From: Escallonia rubra | Lineage: Eukaryota > Streptophyta > Magnoliopsida > Escalloniales > Escalloniaceae | Assembly: GCA_033065855.1 (NCBI GenBank) | Contig: JAVXUO010001186.1 | Location: forward strand, 1-64,000 | Direction of reading: 5' to 3' | DNA length: 64,000 bases | In this document: piece by piece, positions 1 to 11,924 of the stretch | Layout of the letters: each line of letters begins with the position of its first letter | Position numbering within the stretch: the stretch's first letter is position 1 | Translations under genes and position numbers: made by a program | Notes under the pieces: generated by a model | Database searches by the model: none | What the model was told of the DNA's origin: nothing | The model's input: only the letters and a program-made list of their open reading frames with translations

Positions 1-1638
1 CATAGCAAATCAACCCCAAAAATCATAAACATTTTACTGAGTCTTTATTATACCATAAAGATATTACTATAATGTTTCCTAAAACATTTTCTGGGTTTAA
101 GGTCTCCAAAACAATTTTACAAATCTGAAATTACAGAAAATACTAAACATTCATACGATGTCAGAAAATTATGAAACTTTGCCACAAATTCTAATATAGC
201 CGATCGTACTATACTGTAAATTTTCATGTTCTAATGATAAGCGTGCGCTACATATTCACGTGCAAACTTAACGTCAAACCGAAATTCGCATTTCCCTTCT
301 TATCTGTCACAGCCCACATAAAAATCTCACAACCTACTCACATCACAGCTACTGCCATAATTCCCCCATACCCAACATCACTCACACAGTTCAAAACATT
401 ACCTCACATGCCTACTGCATCTCTCTTTGCTATCTTCATTTTACACTGCCTTCTTCATCTCATACCCACATACCCACCCACCCTTACAGCCCACCACTCA
501 TGCACTCATGAACACATTTTCCATTTCCTTACACTCCCTCACAGGCCCTCGCTCACAGCACACACACAGCCTTTTTACATACACACGTATATACCATTTT
601 CACCCAACAAAACACACACACCTTGCACCATACACCCACTGCCCTACGGCAGTGGGGTTTCTCTCCCACTCGCTCTTTTCTTTCCTCATACCCAGTTCAT
701 CTCCTTTCCCTTTTCACCTTTAAAGCCCATGACTGCCCCCGTGCTCCATTCCCTCTTCACACACAACGCACACACCAGCCTTCATTTCACCTTCCATTCA
801 AACCCATGTCCCTTTGTCCCCGATACACCCACACAATGTTCCATGTACACAGCCGCACACAGCCCTTCCCAATCACACACCCTACAACCCACTGATACCC
901 ACCTTACACTATTATACACGCACATATTCACAGCAGTCTCGTGGCTATATGTACAGCCCGCACACACTACACAGCCGTCACACACACTGCCATATATATA
1001 CCTATATATCCCGCTACATTCACTACGGCAAATTCTAATGCACGCACGTATGATACCCATATGAAATGATACTCGCAATTATATGAATCACGGCAAAGAG
1101 GCTTACCGAAATCGAATTGCGCTGTCCGGATCCGACACCGTCAGCCTTCACTCTCTCTTCCTATTTACTACTTTTCTTCTCCCTTTGTCACGAGCACACA
1201 TGCACAGCCTTCTTCCATTTCTCTGCCAACCTTCTTGTTCTCTTATCTCTTTTCTCTTGCTTTCTGTCTCTCATCCAAACCCCTCCTCTCTCTTCCGCCA
1301 ATCTGAAGAAGAGAAGATCTACGGGCCGAGAAACGGCTGCCCTATAGTATAAGATATAAAACCCTAAATGGACAATTACTAAAAACCCCCCTCCAAGTTT
1401 CGTTAGTTATTCAAAGTTTACCCAAAATATTTTATTGTTTTAAAAGGGTCCAACGTAATTAGTTACAATTTTAATATGCCAAGAAGTTTTTTTTTTTTTT
1501 TTTATGGGTTGTTATATAACGTCGCTTCATTAACTGCCGCTAAAAGTGGCTACATAAAAATATCAACTCTAACTATAAAAAAAATATATTCGCCGATAAA
1601 AATTCTAATTAGATCTGAAAAAGTATCGGGGTGTTACA
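1..1638 (-). repeat. Partial 3' LTR of minus-strand Ty3-gypsy-like element
   Basis: Nearly identical to 3628-5264, with scattered substitutions and small indels. On the minus strand it starts with TGTAACACCC at 1638, the LTR start typical of plant Ty3-gypsy (Tekay/Del-like) elements, directly after a purine-rich tract. The rest of this LTR lies beyond the left edge. The C- and A-rich open frames inside (for example 234-1064) occur in both LTR copies, look like CA-rich low-complexity sequence and match no protein I know, so I do not call genes. Confidence 0.85.
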
Positions 1639-2065
1639 TTCTCCCCCACTTATAAAAATTTCGTCCTCGAAATTTCACTTGCCTATAGTATCAAAGCATT
1701 ACGCTTGCACTAGGTAACTCCCAAACGAAGGTGTACATGTCACCGAGTCTTACGCATAAGCTCCAAACATCAATAGCAGCTTCGAACATTTCACTATAGT
1801 ATATGATTTCGATTGTAACCTAGGGTTTCATAATCCAAACAAATCGGATAGCATTACTCAACCTCAAAATAATTAACCAAATCCTATAACCACTGAAATC
1901 AAACGATATACCCTCTATGTTTTCACTGCGCACTCTGATATCTAGCCACTACTAAGGTTCAACTAAGTCACTAAAGTCTTTCCCTAACTCTCTTGTTAAA
2001 ACTTAGGCTTTCTCTCACTTGCTTTTAAAGTCTACAGAATCATATACCTAAGCTCTGATACCAAC
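1639..2065 (-). mobile_element. Internal region of gypsy-like element: PPT and PBS only
   Basis: Only about 430 bp separate the two LTRs. Next to the 3' LTR, on the minus strand, is a polypurine tract (GTGGGGGAGAA, complement of 1639-1649). Next to the 5' LTR is a primer binding site reading TTGGTATCAGAGC on the minus strand (complement of 2052-2064), matching the initiator methionine tRNA 3' end. No gag or pol reading frame is present. It is either a non-autonomous derivative (LARD-like, although with unusually long LTRs) or an element that lost its coding region. Confidence 0.85.
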
Positions 2066-5000
2066 TGTAACATCCCGGAATTTCCGGAACGTTAACACTC
2101 GATCCATCAATCACTAAATCATAAAATCCTCAACTCAAACAAAATAAATACTACTAATCTGTCAGAGCAACTAATCCATCGACTTAATCATAGTTGAAAC
2201 ATCAAGTCTAAACTAACAATTCTAAATAACAATAATGACCCACGCAGGGGTTCTAATGACTAATACTAAACTTAGATTCACTTGTTTGCTTGCCTCTAGT
2301 CCAAACTCAAGAAATCTAACGCTGGTTACTACCTGCAGAAAGGAAGTCAAAGGGGAGTGAGCTTTTGAGAGCCCAGTAAGGTCGCACAAAGAATTTAAAA
2401 ATAAGAAAACGATTCGGACGATTTTTCATATAAAACTTTTGAAGAGTATTTTCAATAAAATACAACACTTAGACAAAGATGAATAAAACGAACGATTTTA
2501 CATTCAAGTCCAATAACAACTTTTTTGTGGGATTTTGCTTTCGATGAAATCACTACAATACGATATAAACATAAGGATGAGTATTCAACTCATTCCCTTA
2601 AATAATAGTCATTTGAAACACTTCGGATATAATAAAGCATGAATGGATAATATTCAAAACAGTTCAAGTGTAATAAAACATAGACAGGAAACATTGAACA
2701 TGAGCAGTACAGAAGCAAAGCCACCCCGGCAGTGCTCGATCGCTTTACATATGCATATGTACACTGACTAGTCCATCTAGGTACTAGTTAAACCCATCCA
2801 ACAGACCATCCTTATAACGCCAACAATACAGACCATCCTTATGGCTCCCAAGTTACTAACTCATGTCAACATTGAGAAACAATAATAAATTTCAAAACAT
2901 TTTATGATAATTGAATCGATAAAATAGATGAGAGTAAACAATTTAAGAATTCCAAACGATCGCTATAAGGCTCAATTTAGGCTTTCATGGACAGTTTCAA
3001 AACAACTTTTATATCAGCATAAAATCGAATCAATTTAGTTTGTAAAACTGTTCTATAAGCATTTGAAAACAGAATAACGAAATGGGGTTCGGATAGAAAT
3101 CCCTTACCTCGGTCCAAGCTATGCGATGCTACCAACCTCGATTATAATTCTTTGAATAAACCTAGATTGGCAAATCCATATGTTAGAACATAATCTATAC
3201 TACAATACTATAAACCTAATATAAACTACCCAAACGGCGCTCACCTCTAACCCCGGAATCACACAACTCAAAGCGCGCCTCGCACACGGCCAACTTAACC
3301 GAGAACCCGGTACGCTCTTTAATGCATAACCGTATTCTAAATTTATTATAAATTAAAATAAAACACTTGTATAGCTTAAAACATTATAATAAGTCAACAT
3401 ATGAATGTTCTGAATTTTTTAATATTTTCGCATTAAAATAATTTCTTTAAATACAATAAAATACCCATAAATTGCCAAAAATGCTTCCAGCTGCAAACTA
3501 AGTCCCATAATTTTTGTAACAGCTTTAACATATGTATAAAGATCATAGAAATTTAAATCAGAAATTAAAAAGTATTAAAACTATTTTTCAAATATTCATT
3601 TTGCTAAACATAATGCGATAAGGAAGCCACAGCAAATCAACCCCAATAATTATCAACAGTTTACTGAGTCTTTATTATACCATGAAGATATTACTATAAT
3701 TTTTCCTAAAACATTTTCTGGGTTTAAGGTCTCCAAAACAATTTTACAAATCTGAAATTACAGAAAATACTAAAAATTCATACGATGTCAGAAAATTATG
3801 AAACTTTGCCACAAATTCTAATATAGCCGATCGTACTATACTGTAAATTTTCATGTTCTAATGATAAGCGTGCGCTAACATATTCACGTGCAAACTTAAC
3901 GTCAAACCCGATCCGCATTTCCCTTCTTATCTGTCACAGCCCACATAAAAATCTCACAACCTACTCACATCACAGCTACTGCCATAATTCCCCCATACCC
4001 AACATCACTCACACAGTTCAAAACATTACCTCACATGCCTACTGCATCTCTCTTTGCTATCTTCATTTTACACTGCCTTCTTCATCTAATACCCACATAC
4101 ACACCCAGCATTACAGCCCACCACTCATGCACTCATGAACACATTTTCCATTTCCTTACACTCCCTCACAGGCCCTCGCTCACAGCACACACACAGCCTT
4201 TTTACATACACACGTATATACCATTTTCAACCAACAAAACACACACACCTTGCACCATACACCCACTGCCCTACGGCAGTGGGGTTTCTCTCCCACTCGC
4301 TCTTTTCTTTCCTCATACCCAGTTCATCCCCTTTCCCTTTTCACCTTTAAAGCCCATGACTGCCCCCGTGCTCCATTCCCTCTTCACACACAACGCACAC
4401 ACCAGCCTTCATTTCACCTTCCATTCAAACCCATGTCCCTTTGTCCCCGATACACCCACACAATGTTCCATGTACACAGCCGCACACAGCCCTTCCCAAT
4501 CACACACCCTACAACCCACTGATACCCACCTTACACTATTATACACGCACATATTCACAGCAGTCTCGTGGCTATATGTACAGCCCGCACACACTACACA
4601 GCCGTCACACACACTGCCATATATATACCTATATATCCCGCTACATTCACTACGGCAAATTCTAATGCACGCACGTATGATACCCATATGAAATGATACT
4701 CGCAATTATATGAATCACGGCAAAGAGGCTTACCGAAATCGAATTGCGCTGTCCGGATCCGACACCGTCAGCCTTCACTCTCTCTTCCTATTTACTACTT
4801 TTCTTCTCCCTTTGTCACGAGCACACATGCACAGCCTTCTTCCATTTCTCTGCCAACCTTCTTGTTCTCTTATCTCTTTTCTCTTGCTTTCTGTCTCTCA
4901 TCCAAACCCCTCCTCTCTCTGCCGCCAATCTGAAGAAGAGAAGATCTGCGGGCCGGGGAAACGGCTGCCCTATAGTATAAGATATAAAACCCTAAATGGA

Positions 5001-5264
5001 CAATTACTAAAAACCCCCCTCCAAGTTTCGTTAGTTATTCAAAGTTTACCCAAAATATTTTATTGTTTTAAAAGGGTCCAACGTAATTAGTTACAATTTT
5101 AATATGCCAAGAAGTTTTTTTTTTTTTTTTAAGGGTTGTTATATAACGTCGCTTCATTAACTGCCGCTAAAAGTGGCTACATAAAAATATCAACGCTAAC
5201 TATAAAAAAAATATATTCGCTGATAAAATTTCTAATTAGATACGAAAAATATCGAGGTGTTACA
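2066..5264 (-). repeat. 5' LTR of minus-strand gypsy-like element (3199 bp)
   Basis: The LTR runs on the minus strand from TGTAACACC (ending at 5264) to GATGTTACA (at 2066), so its ends form a short inverted repeat TGTAAC/GTTACA. The PBS follows immediately at 2064. The half that overlaps the window's other LTR (3628-5264) is nearly identical to it. It contains a CA-rich stretch (about 3950-4650) and a T-run at 5115-5130. The base next to the right end is the start of a Sirevirus-like LTR remnant; the TSD cannot be checked because the other side is outside the window. Confidence 0.85.
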
Positions 5265-5663
5265 GCTATAGTGGACATGCTATGGAAGCTTCATCAAGTC
5301 CAATGTCAAAGAGTAAGAAATAATGCATAGGCTAAGTTATTATTGATTGATCTTTACAATTATGTAACTAGCCTTGGTTTGATGCTTGGATTGATGACTA
5401 TGACCTAAAAAGACCTTAGGACACCTTGTGCATTGCATGTGAGTTCATAATCATTCACACAAGCGTGGTTCTTGAAAATGAGTGAACTTTGGAGCTCACT
5501 CAGTTTTTTTCAAAAACAAATTTGGTGCTAATATTTTCATATCTTGATAAAACTTTTCATTAGCTTTCCAACGCAAAAAACGGCACCTCAATCCGATTTT
5601 TCTAGAGAAAGTTATGCCCAAAATAGGAAAGGGGGTTCCGTGAGGCAGCCGATAGGCAGTAGG

Positions 5664-5826
5664 GTATTACAGTCGACTGTAATTGAATATAGTCGACTTC
5701 ATTCCAATGTAGTCGTCTGCTTTGGTCAAAATTCAGTTCCAACGGCTATTTTCGAGGACAAAACTCCAACGGCTATTTTCGAGGGATTACAGTTGACTGC
5801 ATTGTGTTACAGTCGACTGCAATGAC
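5664..5826. repeat. Cluster of GTCGAC palindromes in LTR
   Basis: Several imperfect copies of a palindrome built on TTACAGTCGACTGTAA occur in about 160 bp, upstream of the LTR's TATA box. The same GTCGAC core recurs between pol and env-like ORF of the Sirevirus-like element at 38693-38836. The position in a promoter-bearing LTR suggests a regulatory role, but this is inference. Confidence 0.55.
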
Positions 5827-5873
5827 AGTTTTGCTCACTTTATGCCTATAACGGCTATATTTCATTTGCTCTC

Positions 5874-5882
5874 TATATAAAT
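5874..5882 (+). promoter_or_regulatory. TATA box of Sirevirus-like LTR
   Basis: The sequence tatataaat lies about 670 bp before the LTR 3' end and downstream of the palindrome cluster, a normal place for the LTR promoter. Confidence 0.4.
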
Positions 5883-6549
5883 GTTTTGGGGCTTCTTTAT
5901 ACACCATGGAAAACCACATTCTAAGCCTTCATTCATTAGAGAAACATCAAGGCTCATAGATTAAACTTTTCTCTCTTCATCTTCATGATTTTACATCATT
6001 AAAGAGAGCATCTTTGTGAGCAATTCTTTGATTAAAAGTGAGCATTTTTAAGACATCAATTCTCTCATCTTTCTCTTATACTAGAGCTTGATTTATATTC
6101 ATTTCCTTTTAAGAGGTTTTCATTGTACACAGTTGATCATTATAAAAGAATTGTGATCGAGGCTTGGGGTTGTCAAGTCTTGGGTGAGCTTTGTGGATTC
6201 AAGGCTTGTGCTTGGTATGGGGATATCACCAAGTGCTTGTAATGGTTTTAGTCTTGATCTAGAAGAATATTGTGGCTAGTAGGTTCTAGTCCTCTTGCAA
6301 GAAACTTCCTTGAAGAGGTGGATGTAGGCTTGAGGGTATATCAAGCCGAACCATTTAAATCTCCTTGTCAAGTATCTTTAACTCAATCTCTTTACTTATT
6401 GCTCTTTAATTGTTTGAGATTGTTTAGTTAGCATCTTCATTGAAGTATTACTTGGTTTGTTTGTGATTTATGATTGTGCTTAGTTTAAATTCCCCATTAT
6501 ATTTCAAAAACCCTATTCACCCCCCTCTAGGGTTGTTTTATTGGTTTCA

Positions 6550-7022
6550 GTAAGCTAAGGGATGCTGGCCATGCGCTCACAGATGAGCAGCAAGTCAAAG
6601 CTGTCATAAGGTCAATTCCTGCCTCATGGGCCAATATGAAACAGTTATTGACCCATAGTGAAAAGATCAAGAACTTTTCTGATATTTCACAGCATGTCAT
6701 CCTTGAGGCTGAGACTCGAGATGCTGACAAGACCCTCACTTATGTCGCCTAAGGGGGATCGTGCAATGCAAATGGCAAGCGAGGAAGACAAAGTAAGAAA
6801 GGCAAGAAAGGCGAGGCTAGCACTTCTGCGTCAAAGGAAAGGAAAAAAAAACGCAAGAGAGAAAAACGTGGTGGGAAAAATAATTTGTCTAAAATCAAAT
6901 GCTTCAACTATCAACAGAACGGACACTTCGCTAGTGATTGCACTGAGCCAAAGAAGGTACCTTCAGAATCTCTCTCTCAGTTATGTGTTTCGTCATATGT
7001 CATGGTTGCCCATTCCTAACCT
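6550..7022 (+). pseudogene. Copia gag remnant with CCHC zinc knuckle
   Basis: Translation in shifting frames gives a UBN2/gag-polypeptide-like segment (SKLRDAGHALTDEQQVKAVI, then SIPASWANMKQLL), a lysine-rich stretch, and one CCHC zinc knuckle CFNYQQNGHFASDC at 6900-6941. The 5' part of gag is absent because the block joins a foreign LTR at about 6549. A stop interrupts it near 6750 and the frame changes several times. This is the start of a Tork-type copia polyprotein, now dead. Confidence 0.75.
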
Positions 7023-7370
7023 ATGTGGTTTATGGATACTGGTGCAACAAAACATGTAGCACGTGATCGAGATGGGTTCATAGATTACCACCGGATTCCA
7101 GTGAGAAGCAAACATATCTTTATGAAAAACAACAGCTCCGAGGAGGTGTTAGAGGTTGATTCTTACCAGCTTAAGTTGCACATTGGGTGCACATTGCTTT
7201 TTAAGGATGTACGATTTGCACCCACTGTTCGGCTTAATCTACTTTCAGTTATTGCTTTATTAGACAATGATTTTCCTTTAATTTTAGGGGTAATAAGTTG
7301 GACATCTTATTGGATTATGTTTTGTTCGGACATGGTTTTCACATGGATTGTCTTTTTCAATTGGATTTAA
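7023..7370 (+). pseudogene. Copia aspartic protease remnant
   Basis: The frame reads WFMDTGATKHV, the copia protease active site (DTGA), followed by a segment ending RFAPTVRLNLLSV that resembles the end of copia protease domains. It loses frame after about 7270. It would have processed the Gag-Pol polyprotein. Confidence 0.75.
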
Positions 7371-7379
7371 TTGATTCTC

Positions 7380-8190
7380 AGTCCTCTTATTCTTATGTGG
7401 TGAATGATAATATTGTGACTAATTCTGCCACCTGGTATGCAAGACTGGGCCACATAGGCCAAGAGTTTGGCTAGAGAAGGCCTTTTGGGCCCACTCGCAA
7501 AAGTCAATCTACAAACTTGTGAGACTTGTTTGGCCGGTAAAGCATGCAGGAAGCCCTTTGGAAACGCTTTGAGAACAACTCACACTTAAGCTAGTTCACT
7601 CTGACATATGTGGACCTATGAGTATAAACATACGCCATGACGCCTCTTATTTTCTTACACTGATAGACGAATATACGCGATATGGTTACGTGTATCTGAT
7701 ATCTCATCGTTATGAAACTTTGGACTGTTTCAAATACTTTGTAGTAGAGATTGAGAATCAGAAAGAGAAGAGTTTAAAAGCTCTTCGCAATGATTGAGGA
7801 CGTGAATGTTTGTCCAATCACTTCAAGAAGGTTTGAGAGGAAAAAGAGATACGCAGGCAACTTACTATTCCTAACACTCCATAACAAAATGGTGTTGCGG
7901 AAAGAAGAAATAGAACATTGTTAGATATGGTTAGGTCTATGATGGCGCAAGCAAACCTTCCAATATCCTTTTGGGGGGATGCTCTTTTGACTGCAACCTA
8001 TATACTTAATCGTGTGCCTTCATAATCAGTCAAATCCACCCCATACGAGCTTTGGAATGGGCAAAAGCCAAATTTGGATAACTTGTGCCCATGGGGTCAG
8101 CATGTTCTGTTCACAGTACTTCTCATAAGTATAGGAAACTAGGGTCTAGAGCTATAAAGAATATCTTTTAAGGTATTTAGAAAACTTTAA
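7380..8190 (+). pseudogene. Copia integrase remnant
   Basis: Fragments of the GAG-pre-integrase region (ATWYARLGHIG) and of the integrase core (LVHSDICGPM, LIDEYTRYGYVYLISHR, QNGVAERRNRTL, FWGDALLTATYILNRVPS) are readable in order across about 800 bp. They are broken by several in-frame stops, most explained by single C-to-T or G-to-A changes, for example the TAA before QNGVAERR. The order fits the copia arrangement protease-integrase-RT. Confidence 0.75.
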
Positions 8191-8197
8191 AGGATAT

Positions 8198-9186
8198 GTG
8201 ACGTATGATGAACATCCAAATGGTGGAAAGACTGGAATAGGGTCTCGCGATATCAATTTCATAGAGAGTGATTTTCCTAGCATTGGAGACACGAGTAAAA
8301 ATCTTGACCTCTATGAGTTAGAAGAGGTTGAAGCCACGTTACCCTCTCCAAGCGAAGGTGGGGAATTGGTTTCTCATCCAGTTGTCGCTGAAGATAGTAT
8401 AAGTGACCCTCAACCTAGTGGGAGCATCCCAGACAGTGGGAGCACACCACCACGATCATCAAACCAACAAGATTCTCAACTGCATAGAGGTGCACGGGGA
8501 AGAGTTCCACGCTATCATTTTGATATTGACGGAGAAATTCTTATGTGCATTTTAACTGATGAAGATGAGCCCATTTATATGGAAGAAGCCTTATCTTCAT
8601 CTTTTAGTAATGAGTGGATGGCTGCAATGAAGGATGAGTTGAGCTCAATAGAGAAGAATCAGGTCTGAGAGTTAGTTGACCTTTTGCCACGGCGCACGAC
8701 TGTTGGAAACAAGTGGGTTTCAAAAGTCATGCGCAAGGCAGATGCGTCAATTACCAAGTATAAGGCATGTCTTGTGGCGAAAGGCTATACCCAACAGTGG
8801 GGTGGTGACTATGAAGATACATTCTCTCCGATGGTGAAATTGCTTCAATGCCTGATCCCAACTATTGTCGCCCGACAGAATTTAGAACTTTCCATATGGA
8901 TGTTAAGACTGCGTTTCTCAATGGAGAACTAAATGAAGAGATCTATATGGCTCAATCTGAGGGTTTTGAAGTCAAGGGACATGAGCGCAAAGTTTGTCAG
9001 CTCAAACATTCCATATATGATCTGAAACAGTCGTCTAGGCAGTGTTACTTTAGATTTCATCATGCCATTACCTCCATAGGTTTTGAATTGATTGAACAAG
9101 ACCATTGCGTTTACGATCCAAGAAAAATATTCTAATCCATTCTTTGTATGTGGATGACATTCTTTTATAGCTGGAATGACATGAGT
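8198..9186 (+). pseudogene. Copia reverse transcriptase, 5' part
   Basis: A linker (8198-8668) is followed by copia RT blocks: WMAAMKDELSSIEKNQV, NKWVSKV, KARLVAKGY-like [28 protein letters not shown], and the catalytic YVDD near 9148-9160. Stops at about 8668 and 9133 and frame changes near 9170 disable it. The sequence stops at 9186 inside the RT, where a CACTA element is inserted, and resumes at 26467. Confidence 0.85.
9184..9186. repeat. TSD (agt) of outer CACTA, left copy
   Basis: Trinucleotide agt immediately before CACTACAAG at 9187, repeated immediately after CTTGTAGTG at 26467-26469. Three-base duplications are the CACTA signature. Confidence 0.9.
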
Positions 9187-9600
9187 CACTACAAGAAACA
9201 GGGGCTTTAGCGACTGCAGGTAGCGGTCGCTAAAGGTATAAAAGCGGTCGCTAAAGGGTTTTAGCGATCGTCGTAGAGCGGTCGCTAAAACGGTCGCTAC
9301 AGGTCAGGTTGCTAAATTTTAGCGACCGCTTTTAAAAATCGGTCGCTAAATTTAGCGATCGTGTTGACTATATTTAACGACCGTCTCGGGCGGTCTCTAA
9401 TTTTTTTTTTTGAATTTGAATATTCAATTTTTTAGTAATTTTAATTAAATATTATTATATTTGGCGACCGAATTAGCGACCGCCTTTGTCGGTCGCTAAT
9501 TATTTTAATATAATTTTTTTTGAAAAATTAAATTTAGCGACTGCTTTTATTTCATTTAGCGACCGTGATGTGCGGTCGCTAAACCTGATTTTGCCCAAAA
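9187..9600. repeat. Left subterminal repeats of outer CACTA (GCGACCGC type)
   Basis: Many direct and inverted copies of AGCGACCGC/GCGGTCGCT occur in about 400 bp. Such clusters are binding sites for the TNPA-like protein in En/Spm elements. Confidence 0.8.
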
Positions 9601-9976
9601 AAAAAAAAATTCAAGTCAAATAACCTGTCCAAAACCTGTTGCAAAACTAACAATTTTTCACTACTCGGCAGAGCGACCAACCCAGACATCATCTTCTTCA
9701 TTCCTCGATGAAGAAGACACGTTCGTTTCATTTATAGCAAATTTTGCATTTTATTTGGTAAAATAAGTAAACTCTTATCATTACACTATCAATGAAACTA
9801 ATATCATATAATTCCAAAACTCACGAGGCAAGGCTTAACACAACTTTTTCATTTGATTAACAATCATATCCAAAATTACAATTAACAAAGTTCACTCTCC
9901 ATAATAGATAGCCATGAACCAAAAATTAAGAAATGAACTAAACACCTAGACTAGGACCAACCAAGAAAGTAACTAC
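9601..9976. other. Outer CACTA interior, no coding signal on plus strand
   Basis: AT-rich. Read on the minus strand it could be the 3' untranslated tail of the captured reading frame at 21205-21330, which is separated from it only by the nested CACTA. No other feature seen. Confidence 0.35.
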
Positions 9977-9979
9977 TCT
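9977..9979. repeat. TSD (tct) of inner CACTA, left copy
   Basis: The trinucleotide tct directly precedes CACTACAAG at 9980 and directly follows CTTGTAGTG at 21202-21204. Confidence 0.9.
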
Positions 9980-10305
9980 CACTACAAGAAAAGACTCAAT
10001 TTGCGACGGACTTTTAGCGACGGACGAAATTCCGTCTCTAAAAGTCGTTTCAGCGACGGAACATACCCGTCGCTTAAAGTCCGTCGGTAAAACTATTTAA
10101 CGACGGAATAATTCCGTCCGTAAAAATAACCGTCGGTGAAAGTAGGGTTTTGCCGACGGACTTTTACCGACAGAACACACCCGTCGGTAAAACTATTTAA
10201 CAACGGAATAATCCCGTCGGTAAAAATACCCGTCGGTGAAAGTTCGGTTTTGCCGACGGACTTTTACCGACGGGTATTTTCCGTCGGTAAAGGCTTTAAA
10301 AAGAT
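9980..10305. repeat. Left subterminal repeats of inner CACTA (GCGACGG type)
   Basis: Repeated GCGACGG/CCGACGG and their complements (CCGTCGC, CCGTCGG), with spacers such as ACTTTTA, in direct and inverted order. Two longer direct copies around AAGTTCGGTTTTGCCGACGG (about 10140 and 10238) are present. Confidence 0.85.
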
Positions 10306-11343
10306 TAGATGTATTTCAAATTGAGGCAATTCAATTAGGGCACCAGCTTTCTCCCGAGCATCGACATCGTTTCCCGCGACACCGGCGACTTCCCCCGACA
10401 TCGGCGAGCTCCCGCGACACCGGCGAGCTCCTGTGAACAGCCACGCGACACCGGCGAGCTCCTGTGAACAGCCATTTCAACCCACTACAGTGCTTGACAG
10501 TCGCGACTCGCGACCACCCACGGTTCCGGCGAGCATCGACGACCACCCTACGACCCTTCTCACGTCCGGCAGCTTTGGATCGAATGTATGTCTCTTTGTC
10601 TTCTGTCTTCAATATGTACGTTCTTGACTTTGCATTGTGCTGATATGATTTCATAGCAAGTGAACCTTGACCTCTGTGTGATATCGTAAGTCATTTCATG
10701 GTGGCTTGTTTCAAGGTTCATTCACGATAAATTCTGCGAAGATAACGGACCAAGTAAAACTCAAGCTTACTGAACTACACTTGATAAGGCAATAATTATA
10801 TGAAAAACCAAGCTGCTACTGCTTGGACATGTTTGACATTATCATTCAAACTTATGGACCAAAAAGACTATCTTTTAATTGAAGAGTGAGATGCAACGGC
10901 GTTGTCCCTGAGCTTCCAAGTAGTATCGTATACAGAAGTGCATTTATCCCCATTTAATTGTTTTTTTTTTAACTCGAACTTTTTATTGCGTGCTTAGTCA
11001 GTTCTAAGAGAAGGTTTCTATAGGTCTGGCAACGACAATTACAAGGGCTTGAAGTGTAGCATACTTCTGATATCTTCAAGAATTATCTTTAGACTAGCTA
11101 TGCACATAAACTAAAGCTGGGCATGAACTATATGTCCCAAAATCACAAAATTGCATTGAGCTACATGGGGTCTGCATATCTCTAGATGTGTAAAGCAATG
11201 GTTATTTGCTTTGTGAGGACACGTCAAGGGTCACAGGACCCGCATCAAATAGAACACTCAGGTTTCATCATAAACATGACCAGTCCAAATCAAGCGCCGA
11301 CAAGGGTGCTCGCCTACATAATGTTTCTATTGCCTTAAAGTCG
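10306..11343. other. Inner CACTA leader, no recognised gene
   Basis: 10330-10600 is GC-rich with a 31-bp tandem duplication (GCGACACCGGCGAGCTCCTG at about 10412 and 10444), resembling a captured or original 5' leader. 10600-11340 is AT-rich and non-coding. Short open frames here match nothing I recognise. Confidence 0.4.
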
Positions 11344-11800
11344 TCAAATTTTAGGCAGGAGATCGACCATGGCTTCACGAGGCTTGCACAGAGCAACCAA
11401 AGGCTCGGTTTTGGGTATTTTGAGACCTGACCCCTCCTTCGTCTCGATCTTGTCTTTGCTCTCTCTCTCTCTCCCATTCAAAAGATTGAATCAAGTCCCC
11501 GAGTGCCAGCCCCCCCCCCCTTCACGCCTGCCCAAACTAGCCCCTGGACAAGCCCTCCTCCCAGCACCAAATGGAATCAGCTTATACCCTTCACCTCCCA
11601 CTCTTCCAAATCTCTCAGGCTTAAATTCTGACGAGTCCCCCCACAGCTCAGGGTCCCTGTGAATCGCCCATGAATTGACCAGCAACATTGTGCCTCGTGG
11701 TACATCAATTCCACAAACTGTGCTATCTTGCAATGATTCGTGTGGCAGTAGAAATGGGGCAGGAGGATTTAGTCTCAGTGTCTCATCTGCGACATTCTAA
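11344..11800 (-). pseudogene. Captured cytochrome P450 last-exon fragment (CYP81-like)
   Basis: Read from about 11800 down, the minus strand gives the ExxR motif ([17 protein letters not shown]), the PERF region (AIHRDPELW, then FKPERFGR) and the heme-binding loop [11 protein letters not shown]. After a run of G/C residues at about 11509-11520 the frame shifts to [15 protein letters not shown], and the piece ends KPREAMVDLLPKI with stop at 11344-11346. This matches the last exon of a CYP81-family P450 monooxygenase, an ER-anchored hydroxylase. The first exon, including the membrane anchor and I-helix, is absent, so it cannot encode an enzyme. It lies antisense to the transposase genes between the 5' subterminal repeats and the AT-rich repeats, typical of host sequence captured by a CACTA. 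The subfamily is by eye; the P450 call is firm. Confidence 0.9.
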
Positions 11801-11924
11801 AGGCTAAGTTTGATATCATAAAAAGTTATATTCCTAACTCTTTGTGTATTTAAGAAGAGTTTGATGAAGAGTTTTGTGTGCTCCTCGTGGCTGAGCTACT
11901 AATTAAGCCATAGTTTGATGAAGA

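Larger units (their letters stand above)
5265..6549 (+). repeat. Sirevirus-like copia LTR, 5'-truncated
   Basis: The block ends with CTATTCACCCCCCTCTAGGG, the same 3'-terminal sequence found near the end of the complete Sirevirus-like LTR at 33960. A TATA box (tatataaat, about 5874) lies upstream, and palindromic GTCGAC motifs occupy 5664-5826. It is cut on the left by the gypsy-like LTR and joins directly at about 6549 to the gag of a different copia element, so the rest of its own element is missing here. Confidence 0.6.

Noticed and set aside
234-1064. Long open frame rich in His, Thr and Pro, repeated at 4035-4691
   Set aside because: It lies in a CA-rich part of both LTR copies, has low-complexity composition and no recognisable domain. 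The frame is a by-product of composition.
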